Part shown: positions 51,754 to 61,233 of the stretch, one piece after another
How the letters are laid out: each line of letters opens with the position of its first letter
Numbering within the stretch: the first letter of the stretch is position 1
DNA from: Lactobacillus sp.
Lineage (GTDB): Bacteria > Bacillota > Bacilli > Lactobacillales > Lactobacillaceae
DNA length: 64,000 bases
Reading direction: 5' to 3'
Assembly: GCA_022484695.1 (NCBI GenBank)
Contig: JAKVKU010000001.1
Location: 248,001-312,000 of the forward strand
Program-made: the position numbers and the translations under genes
The notes under the pieces: generated by a model
What the model saw: the letters and a program-made list of their open reading frames with translations, nothing else
What the model was told of the DNA's origin: nothing
Databases searched by the model: none

Positions 51754-53574
51754 TTAACTGTTAAGCTGTACATATGAAGCTGGGACCCACTGGCCGTCGC
51801 CTAGGTTGTACCAGTTCACGTCCCCCACGTTCACAACTTGATTATACCGCCATTGGGTACCGGTGGTGAAGTAACGACCAGTAGCTTTATGATTATAATA
51901 AGGTGAATTGTAGGCGGCAATGGCTTGGCCTGGGGCAAAACTGATGGTCAATACCCCGTCGGCAGTTTGTTCATTTTTTTCAAAAAAGCGGCCGTTGATC
52001 CATTGAGCCCCGCCCAAATTGTAGAAATACTGGCCGTTGATAAACGTCTTGCCGTAGGATTTCCAAGCGGTGTTGTTACTTAAATATTTGCTGAGGTAAG
52101 TCCCGTGAAAGGGGGCAGATAGCAATTGGGTCTTGCCATAAGGCGCACCCTTGACCGTGCCCACGCTTTCTTCGGGGATGTCGATATTTTGCAAAGCGGC
52201 GTCACTACTGGCATTGCCGGTATCATCGGCGTCCACGATGTGGAAAAGCTTGAAGGAATAGGTATAGCCATTGGGATAGTTATCTAACCCCGACAAAGTC
52301 ACCGTATATTGGTGGCCAGCAGCTAATTCCAAGCCCCGGGGGATGAAGGTGAAGATATTTTTATAATTGCCATATTGATTCATGCTGGCATTCATTAAAT
52401 CGTTGGCGACCACAGAAGCACTGGTGGTGTTATCTGTGACCTTGACGCTGAGATTACCATGGGGCTGGCTCTTGGCGAAGTAAATGGACCAAGGGATGGC
52501 TTTGCCATTAGATGGGGCTAACTCCTCCACGGGGAAGACCCCGGCGTTGGGATAGGTGACGACATCCTGTTGGGGTCTAGTGGCTTGGGCTTGTTCCACA
52601 GTTTTATTCATCACCAACATATTCTCGTACTTCCAGCCATTGGAGCCATAAGCGGCGCCCACGCCAAAAGTATTGAGATAAGGGGATAAGATCCAAGCCC
52701 GGTGGCCGGTATCATTGCCATCGATGTTGTTATTGTCCCCCACTAAGCTGCTGACACTTTTGCCGGCACTTTCCGCATCGGCTCTGAAATACAAATTGCT
52801 GGCGTTGGTGGTGATTTTAGCCTGCTGCCAGATGCTGTTGGGGATGTAGTCCGGTTGGCTGGAGTTTAACAAGCCGTGCTGGGAAAGCATAGGATTGGCA
52901 TTGACCCCGGCTAAGACACTGGCAGCCAGTTGAGACACGTAATTTTCATCATTGGTGGTATGCACTGGCGGCAGGCCACTTAAATGCCGGTAATAGTTGA
53001 CCCATTGGGTAGTGGTGTCTATGTAGTTCTTTTTGATTGTCCCAATGGTAAAAGGATAGCCGGACAAATTAGACGGAGAAGCATAAAGGGTCGTCACGTC
53101 GTAAGTGGTTTTGTCCAGACCCCGGTATAGCGCCTTTAAAGCGGTGATTTCTGTGAGTTCACCAGCCGTGAAGGGTTGCGCCGGTGTTTGGGTAGTGTTG
53201 CCCGAATTGTCAGTGCCTTGATTGCTATCCGTCGTGCTTGAACTTGAACTGCTGGCCGCCGAACTGCTGCTTTGGGTCGAACTGGCCGTACTAGTAGCGC
53301 TACTGCCGGTAGTCGTCGCTGCACCGGGACTGGTACTGGCCGTGGTAGTTGTATTAGCTGCATTGGTGCCAGTGGTGCTAGCTTTTGTATTGGGACTATT
53401 GGTTGTTGTCGTTGTTTGCTGTTTGTTAGTTGTTTCAGCGCTGGATGAAGTCGTGGCTGTGCTGGCTGTTGTTGCATTGGAAGTGCTCGTTGCCGCTAAA
53501 ACCTGGGGTACTGTTGCCAAACCTAAGAGACTTAAAATGGTTGCAGAAAATAAAAAAGGTTTCATTCTTGACAT
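51754..53574 (-). CDS. Secreted CAP/SCP-domain protein with SLAP-like wall modules
   Basis: A 606-aa exported protein. Signal peptide 1-27 (VLA-A); a Ser/Thr/Ala-rich low-complexity stretch (28-135) of probable wall-spanning or glycosylated type; a CAP domain (about 180-330) with WVNYYRHLSGLPPV, AESAGKSVSSLVGD and GHRAWILSPYLNTFGVG; a middle domain; and two C-terminal SLAP-like repeats (about 485-606) ending WYNLGDGQWVPASYV. No LPXTG motif, so wall attachment is probably non-covalent. GGGAG precedes the ATG. Its function in the wall is unknown. Confidence 0.85.
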   Translation of the reverse strand: MSRMKPFLFSATILSLLGLATVPQVLAATSTSNATTASTATTSSSAETTNKQQTTTTTNSPNTKASTTGTNAANTTTTASTSPGAATTTGSSATSTASSTQSSSSAASSSSSSTTDSNQGTDNSGNTTQTPAQPFTAGELTEITALKALYRGLDKTTYDVTTLYASPSNLSGYPFTIGTIKKNYIDTTTQWVNYYRHLSGLPPVHTTNDENYVSQLAASVLAGVNANPMLSQHGLLNSSQPDYIPNSIWQQAKITTNASNLYFRADAESAGKSVSSLVGDNNNIDGNDTGHRAWILSPYLNTFGVGAAYGSNGWKYENMLVMNKTVEQAQATRPQQDVVTYPNAGVFPVEELAPSNGKAIPWSIYFAKSQPHGNLSVKVTDNTTSASVVANDLMNASMNQYGNYKNIFTFIPRGLELAAGHQYTVTLSGLDNYPNGYTYSFKLFHIVDADDTGNASSDAALQNIDIPEESVGTVKGAPYGKTQLLSAPFHGTYLSKYLSNNTAWKSYGKTFINGQYFYNLGGAQWINGRFFEKNEQTADGVLTISFAPGQAIAAYNSPYYNHKATGRYFTTGTQWRYNQVVNVGDVNWYNLGDGQWVPASYVQLNS

Positions 53575-53710
53575 AAAATGTTGCTCCCTTCGCGCTTATA
53601 CTTTCTAATTATAACGAATTTCTATTGTAAAAAGTATAGTTTCGCTTAAATAATGGTGGAAATCCCAAATATTTCCCAGGCAATAATTTGCCACAGATTA
53701 AAAAAGAGGG

Positions 53711-53752
53711 TTGAAGCGTTATATAACGCTGGCTATAATGGGTATATAACGG
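53711..53752 (+). promoter_or_regulatory. Promoter with palindromic operator, MerR-like gene
   Basis: TTGAAG (53711-53716), 17-base spacer, TATAAT (53734-53739). The spacer holds a perfect 16-bp palindrome AGCGTTATATAACGCT (53715-53730), and a second similar site GTATATAACGG follows the -10 box. The arrangement suggests autorepression by the downstream DNA-binding protein. Confidence 0.75.
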
Positions 53753-53779
53753 TTCATTGAACATTAGGAGGATTTTAAA

Positions 53780-54580
53780 ATGGCTGGGGATCACGGTTTT
53801 CAGGAATATAAGACACCAGGACAAGCCGCTGAGTTGATCGGCGTCAGTGTCCCAACGTTACGCAAGTACTCATTGATGATTGAAAAAGCCACCAGTGAGG
53901 CTTATTTTGAACGTAATCAGCAAAACGCCCGTTTGTACACGCAACAAAATATTGACCAATTGAAACAATTGGTGGAACTGAGTAAGAATCCAGATCAAAC
54001 CCTAAGCGACGTTATTACGCAATTATATGCCATGACCACCGATGGCCGTCCGGAAGGCCACACCACGGCCGATGGGACACCGAAAGAAGCGGTTTTGACC
54101 AAGTTGCCCAACCAAAGTCAAAGCCAAGAACTGGCCCCCGTGGAACAGTTCATGCAGGTCTTGACCAACATGCAGGATACGGTGACCCAACAAAAAGAAA
54201 CCATTGATAATTTACAGACACAAATGCGCTTGATTCAACAACAAAATTCAGCGATTTTGGATAAATTGAACCGTAACGGCCTTAATGCGCCGCAGCGACC
54301 AGCGGCGCCTAAAAGCCCAGTCCAAGATGCTGGGGATACCTTGAAACCCAGTAATATCACCGGCTCAACGCCAGATGATAACGATGCTGCGGCCAAAGCC
54401 GCCGCAACACCCCTAGAAGATTTAACCGAGGCGGAAATTGCCGCGGCTGAAGATGAAGCCGAGGCGCAAAGTGAATCCGCAGCCAAGGGTTACACCAAGC
54501 CCCGGACCCTGGCAGATATGCAATTAGATGAGGAGCCTAAGGTCAAACGGCACTGGTGGCAACGGCTATTAGGTCAATAA
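53780..54580 (+). CDS. MerR-like DNA-binding protein with coiled coil and amphipathic C-terminus
   Basis: A 266-aa protein. Residues 9-70 form a MerR-type winged helix (YKTPGQAAELIGVSVPTLRKYSLMIEKA...ARLYTQQNIDQLKQL). Residues 120-160 are a coiled coil (MQDTVTQQKETIDNLQTQMRLIQQQN), followed by an acidic Ala/Glu-rich linker and a basic, aromatic tail KVKRHWWQRLLGQ that may bind membrane. This layout recalls chromosome-anchoring proteins such as RacA, but that is only analogy. AGGAGG precedes the ATG. Confidence 0.75.
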   Translation: MAGDHGFQEYKTPGQAAELIGVSVPTLRKYSLMIEKATSEAYFERNQQNARLYTQQNIDQLKQLVELSKNPDQTLSDVITQLYAMTTDGRPEGHTTADGTPKEAVLTKLPNQSQSQELAPVEQFMQVLTNMQDTVTQQKETIDNLQTQMRLIQQQNSAILDKLNRNGLNAPQRPAAPKSPVQDAGDTLKPSNITGSTPDDNDAAAKAAATPLEDLTEAEIAAAEDEAEAQSESAAKGYTKPRTLADMQLDEEPKVKRHWWQRLLGQ

Positions 54581-54630
54581 TCTAGTTATTAATTGTTGTC
54601 ACCCACGCAATGAGATTGGAGCGATTTTTT

Positions 54631-56139
54631 ATGGCACTTTTTGGTAAACACACAGCTGCAGACGACCCGACCCAGGGGGCGACCCCCTTAGGCCTGGCGC
54701 CGAAATCAGCCACCTCAGGACCGCTATTCAAGCCCCAAATAGACCCTTATCCTAAAGCCGCTGAACCCGTAGAACCCGCACCCCAAGCACCGGTTGCGGA
54801 TTCTACGCCGGTCCCACCTACCTTTAGTCAACCGGCGCCGGGCCGGCAATATGACCAAAGCCCTAGCAACCCGAAGACTTATCCTAAGACCACCAGAGCA
54901 GCGCTACGGCGCAACCAGCATTTGGGCAACCAAGATCCTTGGCAAGTCACCCAACAAAACCTGCTGGACTTACAAGAACAAATCACCCAGACCAAGGCCC
55001 AATTGCGCCAAGAACTCTTGGACCAGCGCTCTTGTTTGCGCCATGACTGGCGCCAGCAAACCGCTGATTTAACACCGGCTACCCCAGAACACCAAGCCAC
55101 GGTGGACAAGTTGCAACAACAAATCGATACCCTTAATGAAGCCTTAATCAAGTGGTTTGGCACCCAAAAGATCGCCAATCATGTTTATTTCAATAAAAAA
55201 CGCCATTATTTCTTATTAGATACCACGCTGCGGGATCTAAGCGGGGCGCAACGGGCGTTATTCAAGAGTCTGCGGGGCTTTTTCCAAGGCATGCAGATTC
55301 CTTTGAGCCAACTATCCACCGACTTTGACGCCAATTTAGCCAGTCGAGTGCAACAATTGGCCCAAGATAAGTTATTGACCCCTAAAGCGGCGGTTTTAAA
55401 TCAATATCGGGATCTACAGGAGTTAGATGACACCGTTAAATTTAAACCCGATATTCCCCTCAGTGGGGAGATGACCAAGGAACACGATGCCGAGCACAAT
55501 TTGGATAAGGTTTATGATGGGGACCAACAGTTGGTGATGGTCATTGCCTATTTGGGGGACCAGCAGATTCAAACCATCGCCCATTATCGCGCCGACCGCA
55601 TGATCAGCCGGGATATTTTTGATGCCAACGGGGCGGTGTCCAGCACCCAATATTTTGAACAAAGCAGCAATGAACGCCTGTTGCGGGAGAACTTTTACCG
55701 CCAAGATGGCTCCTTGGTGTTGATCAAGAGCTATCAGGAAAATGAACCTTATATTCAATTGTTGAGTCGCAGTAATGTTTTGATGGCCGTGTTCAATTCG
55801 GAATTGGAGCTGACTTTATGGTGGTTGCGCCACGACGTCTTCAATAGTGAGACTTCGATTTTAATTCCCACGGATTCACCTTTGTATCAACCTTTACTAG
55901 ATATCGAAGACTTAAAGGTGGAAATTATCCCGATTTTAGCGGATTACCAGGCCCATGACGATATCACCAGCCAATTGATGACTTTGGACAGTCCCATCGA
56001 CAGCGTGTTGGTGACCCAACAAGATGCCAAGACTTACTTAGAAACCCAGACCCAGCGGGAATTAGACGTGTCGGTCTTGCCTGAAGTCCCCGTGGTGGAT
56101 GAGGCGGCTAATCAAACCGGCGGCGTGCCGAAGTTTTAG
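54631..56139 (+). CDS. Hypothetical protein, 502 aa, partner of the MerR-like protein
   Basis: A large soluble protein that starts MALFGKH and ends GGVPKF. Residues 10-100 are a Pro-rich, disordered segment; 100-175 are helical (coiled coil); 175-270 contain FNKKRHYFLLD...; 280-370 hold repeats of the type YLGDQQIQTIAHYRADRMISRDIFDANGAVSS, which resemble the beta-sheet add-on domain of accessory Sec glycosyltransferases. The final part is alpha/beta. ATG 54631 follows TTGGAG. It begins 50 bases after the MerR-like gene. No enzyme motif was recognised. Confidence 0.65.
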   Translation: MALFGKHTAADDPTQGATPLGLAPKSATSGPLFKPQIDPYPKAAEPVEPAPQAPVADSTPVPPTFSQPAPGRQYDQSPSNPKTYPKTTRAALRRNQHLGNQDPWQVTQQNLLDLQEQITQTKAQLRQELLDQRSCLRHDWRQQTADLTPATPEHQATVDKLQQQIDTLNEALIKWFGTQKIANHVYFNKKRHYFLLDTTLRDLSGAQRALFKSLRGFFQGMQIPLSQLSTDFDANLASRVQQLAQDKLLTPKAAVLNQYRDLQELDDTVKFKPDIPLSGEMTKEHDAEHNLDKVYDGDQQLVMVIAYLGDQQIQTIAHYRADRMISRDIFDANGAVSSTQYFEQSSNERLLRENFYRQDGSLVLIKSYQENEPYIQLLSRSNVLMAVFNSELELTLWWLRHDVFNSETSILIPTDSPLYQPLLDIEDLKVEIIPILADYQAHDDITSQLMTLDSPIDSVLVTQQDAKTYLETQTQRELDVSVLPEVPVVDEAANQTGGVPKF

Positions 56140-56224
56140 TGGACCTTTGCCGGGGCGAAGATTGCAATTTTTCAGATTCCTGTCATAATGTGTCTCAAAT
56201 TCAACATGAAAACGAGGGATGACC

Positions 56225-57010
56225 GTGACCAAATTAAAGATTGCCGTGGCCCAAATTGATATTGCCTTTGGTAAGCCGGCTGTGAACTTCCAAAAGGTTG
56301 AGACCTTTGTAAAAAAAGCGGCGACACAAAAGGTGGATATCGTGGCCTTTCCAGAGATGTGGAATACCGGCTACGCACTCACTGAATTAGACCAATTGGC
56401 GGACTCCGATGGCTTGCAGACCCAGGCGCTATTGAGCCGCTTAGCCAAGGAAAATCAGCTGTATATCTTTGGGGGTTCTGTGGCCACTAAAGAAGCCGGC
56501 AAATTTTATAACACCACTTATGTCTATGATCCCAAGGGTCAATTGTTGACCACTTATCGCAAAGTCCATTTATTTGGCCTGATGCATGAAGGCGATCACT
56601 TAGACGCCGGGGCGGCCGAGACCCACTTTAACATCGGCAGGATTGCTGCCACCAACGTGATTTGTTACGACATTCGCTTCCCAGAGTGGTTGCGCAAGTT
56701 GAGTGCTGCTGGCAGCAGTTTGATTTTTGTCCCGGCGGAATGGCCCACGGTGCGGATCAAACAATGGGCTCGCTTGCTGGCGGCTCGCGCCATTGAAAAT
56801 CAAAGTTTTGTGGTGGCCATCAATCGAGTGGGCAGTGACCCGGATAATGCCTTTGGGGGTCACTCCTTAGTGTTAGATCCTTTGGGGGATGCCATTTTGA
56901 CCCTGGGGGACCAGGAAGAACTGGGCATTGCCGAAATTGATTTAGACCAAATCCCCGCCATTCGCGGCGAGATCCCGGTCTTTGAGGACCGGCGACCAGA
57001 GTTATATTAA
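56225..57010 (+). CDS. Carbon-nitrogen hydrolase (nitrilase superfamily)
   Basis: A 261-aa enzyme with the Glu-Lys-Cys triad: Glu in AFPEMWNTGY, Lys in TYRKVHLFG, Cys in NVICYDIRFPEW. Residues ARAIENQSFVVAINRVG support the nitrilase fold. It resembles omega-amidase/YafV-like members that hydrolyse amides such as 2-oxoglutaramate. GTG 56225 is six bases after GAGGG; the ATG at 56219 abuts the site. Confidence 0.9.
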   Translation: MTKLKIAVAQIDIAFGKPAVNFQKVETFVKKAATQKVDIVAFPEMWNTGYALTELDQLADSDGLQTQALLSRLAKENQLYIFGGSVATKEAGKFYNTTYVYDPKGQLLTTYRKVHLFGLMHEGDHLDAGAAETHFNIGRIAATNVICYDIRFPEWLRKLSAAGSSLIFVPAEWPTVRIKQWARLLAARAIENQSFVVAINRVGSDPDNAFGGHSLVLDPLGDAILTLGDQEELGIAEIDLDQIPAIRGEIPVFEDRRPELY

Positions 57011-57027
57011 TTAAATTAATAAAATGA

Positions 57028-57074
57028 AAAAATCGTCATTTCTAAGCGCAAAGCTTAAAAGTGACGATTTTTTG
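57028..57074. terminator. Bidirectional terminator
   Basis: AAAATCGTCA...TAAGC pairs with GCTTA...TGACGATTTT, with T-runs both ways, between nitrilase and GNAT genes. Confidence 0.88.
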
Positions 57075-57078
57075 CTGG

Positions 57079-57478
57079 TTAAAAAGGTTTTCGCGGTTTA
57101 ATAAAGGCATTTTCAGCCTTGTTAAAGCCAACCTTAGGATAATAGTCTAAGGCGCTGGGTGCTGCTAGGAGCACGAGGGACACTTCTGGGCCGATTTGTT
57201 GCGCCAAGTGGTCAATCAACGTTTTGCCGATGCCTTGGGCTTGCTGGGCTTTAGCCACGGCCAAGTCCGATAAATAACAGGCATAACTGAAATCCGTCAA
57301 GGCCCGAGCCACCCCCACTAACGTTGCGCCGTCCCAGGCGGTCCAAAGAATATCGGCGTGATCTAGCATGGCCTGCAAGGCGGGGTAAGTCTGCAACTGG
57401 GCGATGGATGCCCGAAACTTCCAATACGGCGCTGAATTGGGTGGCGGTGATGGGGCGGTCATTGGCATATGTAATCAT
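57079..57478 (-). pseudogene. GNAT acetyltransferase with a single-base frameshift
   Basis: The start, MITYANDRPITATQFSAVL...HRPVADLPRL, has a good GAGGAG site before ATG 57478. The rest, QAMLDHADILWTAWDGATLVGVARALTDFSYACYLSDLAVAKAQQAQGIGKTLI..., with the acetyl-CoA loop QAQGIGKT, lies in another frame down to 57079. The two parts join near 57374-57380 (CTTGCAGG on the minus strand) by skipping one base. Total length of 400 bases equals 133 codons plus one. Either the gene is inactivated by a recent one-base insertion or the base is a sequencing error. Confidence 0.8.
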
Positions 57479-57862
57479 AAATGTAGACTCCTCATATCGT
57501 AAATTTTGAACCAGCAATTGGTTCATTAAGATTTTAAAGTGGCATTATTTAAAATTGTACAAGTCTAAATTTAAAAAGCAATGGCAACTGTTTTTTAAAC
57601 TGTACTACCAAAATAGCTATTTTCCCTGTGTATTCGCAGCGTTGAACGAGCGGGAATCATTAGTATATTCTAATATTCGGAAATGAAAACGATTACGAAA
57701 ATGATACGGTTGTGAAAAGATTTTCATACAAACGCCTTGACGGTAGGCACTAAGTTTTGAATATTCTGTGACAAACCCTTGACTTAAAAATGAGTATGTG
57801 GTTAAATAATCGTTAATATATGAGATTTGAATGAGATTAAGATTAAGAAAGGAGTTTCTATT
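57479..57862. other. Intergenic region with a cre-like site
   Basis: About 380 bases before the PTS IIC-like gene. TGAAAACGATTACG at 57684-57697 matches the catabolite-responsive element consensus at 12 of 14 positions, so CcpA control is possible. Downstream, TTGACG (about 57737) and TTGACT (about 57779) are candidate -35 boxes. No small gene was found. Confidence 0.4.
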
Positions 57863-58981
57863 ATGGCGGATACAGTACCTAGTCAAACTACAGCTACAGC
57901 CACAGCGGCTGCGTCAGAACCAGAAACAAAAAGTACCGTTAAAGATTATGTTTATACAGTTTCAGCAGGGGTCAGTAACGTCATTTTAGTCATGCTGGGC
58001 ATTGGCTTGCTCACAGAGTCCCTGGCTGGTTTTATCCACTGGCAGGCACTCCATGAAGTGGGTACCATGGCCAAGATGCTCCTGGCACCTGCCTTTGGGG
58101 CCGTCATTGCCGCCACGTTAAAAACCAATACCTTGGTTTTGTGTAGTTCCATGATTGCTTCAACCGTTGGTGCCAACTCCGTCTTCTTCACCCAAGGCAA
58201 TGTGGCCGGCATCACTGCCACTGGCCATGCGCTACCTCAAGTAGCCGGTTCGTTGGTCATCACTTCTGGCCAGCCCATTAGTGCCGTTGCTGCCGGGTTG
58301 ATTGCCGCTTTAGTTGGGAAATATCTCACCGGCAAGACCCCACTGGATATGATGTTAGTACCATTAGCTGCAACTTTGATCGGTGGGATTTTTGGCTTAG
58401 GCCTGGCTTCCGTTACGACACCAGCGCTGTTGGCCGTTAGTAAATTTATGGCCCAATCCATGCAAGTTAACCCGGTTTTAGGGGCAGCCGTCATTTCCTT
58501 GACGTGGGGCTTGTTCCTAATGACCCCGGCCTCTTCAGCGGCCCTGGCCATTGCCTTGACCCTGGATCCACTATCCGCCGGGGCGGCCTTAGTGGGGACC
58601 ACCGCCCAATTCGTCGGCTTCTTGCTGATGACTTGGCGCCAAAATAACTTGGGTGCGAACATTGCCCAAGGTGTTATCACCCCTAAGATCCAATTTCCAA
58701 ATCTCCTGCGCCATCCCCAAATGGCCATCCCGCCATTTGTCGCGGCCATTGTCTCCGCACCGATTGCCGTTTCGATGCTAGGTTTCAAAGTGCCTTATGA
58801 ACTGGGCGGATTAGGCTTGAACTCCTTTATCGCCCCAATCAATTTGGCCAGCACCAACCTTCACATGTTCTGGGTTTATCTAGGCGCCGGCGTCATCTTG
58901 CCCGCCGTTATCACCATGGTGGTTTACTTCGGCATGAAAGCCATGGGCCTGACTCGGGAAATGCACGTCAGTGTGGTTTAA
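57863..58981 (+). CDS. PTS-type EIIC-like membrane permease
   Basis: A 372-aa integral membrane protein with about ten helices, Gly/Ala-rich. GNVAGITATGHALPQVAGSLVITSGQPISAV and GGLGLNSFIAPINLASTN fit the PTS_EIIC_2 family of permeases that stand apart from the common sugar PTS. No EIIA or EIIB domain or gene is adjacent, so it may work without phosphotransfer or with components encoded elsewhere. ATG 57863 follows AAAGGAG. Confidence 0.82.
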   Translation: MADTVPSQTTATATAAASEPETKSTVKDYVYTVSAGVSNVILVMLGIGLLTESLAGFIHWQALHEVGTMAKMLLAPAFGAVIAATLKTNTLVLCSSMIASTVGANSVFFTQGNVAGITATGHALPQVAGSLVITSGQPISAVAAGLIAALVGKYLTGKTPLDMMLVPLAATLIGGIFGLGLASVTTPALLAVSKFMAQSMQVNPVLGAAVISLTWGLFLMTPASSAALAIALTLDPLSAGAALVGTTAQFVGFLLMTWRQNNLGANIAQGVITPKIQFPNLLRHPQMAIPPFVAAIVSAPIAVSMLGFKVPYELGGLGLNSFIAPINLASTNLHMFWVYLGAGVILPAVITMVVYFGMKAMGLTREMHVSVV

Positions 58982-59003
58982 ATTATCAGTAAATAGGTAT
59001 TAG

Positions 59004-59047
59004 AAAAAGAGCTTTATGTCAGAATAATCTGGGATAAAGCTCTTTTT
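59004..59047. terminator. Bidirectional terminator
   Basis: AAAAAGAGCTTTAT pairs with ATAAAGCTCTTTTT, with an inner CAGA/TCTG helix. Confidence 0.9.
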
Positions 59048-59110
59048 GAGTGTCGATGTTTTGACTTAGCCTAGTGAACGATTGGCTATTTGCGTTGAAA
59101 GTGACGATTG

Positions 59111-59797
59111 TTATGATTGCCGGGGCAGGCTAGCGGCGATGGTTTGTTGAATATATTGATTCTTTAATTGTTGCAATTTTTGAGGCTGTTGCGCCAGGCT
59201 AGGCGTTTGTTTGAGTTGAGTCGTTAATTTTGCCTTAACGTTGTTTTGCAGTTGTGCTTGGTAGTTCTTTGAACGCAACTGTTTACCCACTTGAGTCAAT
59301 TGCTTTTTACTTAGTAAGTACCAATTTGAGGGTAAATGGTATGTGATGACTTGCTTTTTAAGTTGGTTTTGATTGGTGATACCGAAGAATAAAGCTCTTG
59401 CCAGGGCGTTTTGATACACATATTGGGTGTTTTGCGTTGATCGTTGCGCCTTAGAATTCCCTTGATGTTTGATCACGACGGTCTTACTTTTGTTTAAAAT
59501 CGTGGACGTTTCATACGTGTTGGGATTTTTAGTGGCGTAGGCCGTATAAATAGTTTTACCTTGTTTCACCGGTTGGGCTACCATGATTTCGTTATTGTGA
59601 ACGTTGACAATAGGGGCCACTTTGGCAACTGTTGTGGTGGTCGTGACTTTAGTACCATAGTGGTAATGGACATCTAGGAGTAAACTGCCTTGAATCAGCA
59701 GCAAAATCGCCACTAGGCATAAGGCCAAGCCATGACGGCGGAGATAAAATAAGAAGCCGATGGCAAAGGCTAGTAATACAGAAATTAACAGTAACAT
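59111..59797 (-). CDS. DUF4811 membrane protein
   Basis: A 228-aa protein with two N-terminal helices (MLLLISVLLAFAIGFLFYL and GLALCLVAILLLIQGSLLL) and a polar, Lys/Gln-rich extracytoplasmic region. DUF4811 proteins in lactobacilli usually follow a DHA2 exporter, as here. The ATG overlaps the exporter's stop codon (TGATG), so the two are translationally coupled; it may be an accessory subunit. Confidence 0.82.
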   Translation of the reverse strand: MLLLISVLLAFAIGFLFYLRRHGLALCLVAILLLIQGSLLLDVHYHYGTKVTTTTTVAKVAPIVNVHNNEIMVAQPVKQGKTIYTAYATKNPNTYETSTILNKSKTVVIKHQGNSKAQRSTQNTQYVYQNALARALFFGITNQNQLKKQVITYHLPSNWYLLSKKQLTQVGKQLRSKNYQAQLQNNVKAKLTTQLKQTPSLAQQPQKLQQLKNQYIQQTIAASLPRQS

Positions 59798-61212
59798 CAG
59801 TTGGCCTTCTTTCCGATGCGGTTGGTTAGAAACAGTGCTGGAATCACGCCTAACAGGGTGCCAAGACTGGTCCAAATAAAGGCTGTTTGATAAGCATTGT
59901 TCGTCATAGCTGTCGTGGCAACGTTGCTACCCACGATACTTTGAATCACACCGGCTAAAACTGCCGTGGCCACAGAGCCGCCAATATTTTGGGCCATCCG
60001 GGTGGTGACGGTGGCTTGGGGAATCCATTTAGGATCTAGACCCGTGTAAGCATCTGACATCACGGGGATGGTAATGCCACTGCGGGTCAAACCCATTAAG
60101 AATAAGATTAGCAAAATTACCCATTGAGGTGTCGCGGCGGTAACGAAAATAAATGGTGCAGTAGTTACGGCTGCGGCAATCATCGAAATGAGGACGACCC
60201 ACTTAGCACCATAAATATCGGTCAAATTACCCGCCCACGTCCGAGTTACCAGCATGCCCGCACCTTGGGCAATGAGATAAATACCTACCCAAATCACACT
60301 GAGATGGCGAATATTTTGTAAATATAAAGGCAGGACGAACATGACACCGTTCACCATCAAACCGGATAAGAACAATAAAGCTGTGGAGGCTGAAAAGTTA
60401 GCGTTGCTGAAAAGTTTCAGGGGAATCAGCGCTTTTTCAGGGCGCTTGAAGGCATAGATGATATAGGCCAACAGACAATCAATGCCCAACAATCCAGGTA
60501 ACAGGACTGCTAACTTGCCAAAAACATTGTCAGAACTATAATTGGTGATTGCGATAATAATACCGGCAAAAGTACCAACGATGAGTAAGAATCCTGAAAA
60601 GTCAAAAGCCTTACCTTTTACCGCCGGGACAAACTTAGGTAGTTCGATCAATGTGGCGGTTAGGGCAATTATGACCAAAGGGACATTAATAAAAAATAAC
60701 CAGTGCCAGTTCAAATATTTGATCAACGTGCCGCCAACAGTGGGGCCAAGGATTGGAGCGAAGACAATGGGCAGTCCGATAACGGACATGAGTTTGCCTA
60801 AGGAGCGCCCATGGGCTGCCCGAATGGCTAAGGCACTCATACCCGTGATAACAACGCCGGCACCGGCTCCCTGGATAATGCGCCCAACAATTAGAGCTGG
60901 AATAGAATTAGCGACGCCGGAGATAATTGAACCCAGCATGAAAATTAGCAGGGCAATTTCTTGTAATAATTTACCGGAGACTTGGTCTAACAACCAACCT
61001 GCTAATGGGACAGCAAGACCCAGGGCTAAAACATAAGCGGTGGCCACCCATTGCATCGTATTGACAGTTGAACTCAAATCTTTCATGATGGTGTTAATGC
61101 CAACGTTGGTCATGGTGGTATCTAACATGGGAACGATGGCGCCTAATACTAAGACCAAACCAATTTTGGCGACAGTTGGTTCGGAGGATTCTTTCGTGGT
61201 GGTTTCATACAT
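59797..61212 (-). CDS. MFS transporter, DHA2 family
   Basis: A 471-aa exporter with 14 helices. Motifs: LAVPLAGWLLDQVSGK (motif A region), GRIIQGAGAGVVITG and the antiporter motif GLPIVFAPILGPTVGGTL. ATG 61212 is ten bases after AAGGAG; TTG 61218 is an alternative. Expression is probably repressed by the divergent TetR protein through the palindrome at 61234, and relieved by a drug-like ligand. Confidence 0.9.
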   Translation of the reverse strand: MYETTTKESSEPTVAKIGLVLVLGAIVPMLDTTMTNVGINTIMKDLSSTVNTMQWVATAYVLALGLAVPLAGWLLDQVSGKLLQEIALLIFMLGSIISGVANSIPALIVGRIIQGAGAGVVITGMSALAIRAAHGRSLGKLMSVIGLPIVFAPILGPTVGGTLIKYLNWHWLFFINVPLVIIALTATLIELPKFVPAVKGKAFDFSGFLLIVGTFAGIIIAITNYSSDNVFGKLAVLLPGLLGIDCLLAYIIYAFKRPEKALIPLKLFSNANFSASTALLFLSGLMVNGVMFVLPLYLQNIRHLSVIWVGIYLIAQGAGMLVTRTWAGNLTDIYGAKWVVLISMIAAAVTTAPFIFVTAATPQWVILLILFLMGLTRSGITIPVMSDAYTGLDPKWIPQATVTTRMAQNIGGSVATAVLAGVIQSIVGSNVATTAMTNNAYQTAFIWTSLGTLLGVIPALFLTNRIGKKAN

Positions 61213-61233
61213 ATACAACTCACTCCTTTTAGA

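Noticed and set aside
53222-53608. 128-codon plus-strand ORF rich in Val/Leu/Ala
   Set aside because: It arises from the Ser/Thr/Ala low-complexity part of the CAP protein read backwards.
57251-57526. Separate 91-codon ORF
   Set aside because: Its N-terminal part is the start of the frameshifted GNAT gene; the remainder is out-of-frame translation.
58237-58788. 183-codon minus-strand ORF
   Set aside because: Antisense shadow of the EIIC-like permease gene, without a ribosome binding site.
60542-61036. 164-codon plus-strand ORF
   Set aside because: Antisense shadow of the DHA2 exporter gene; the encoded product matches no family and has no initiation signal.
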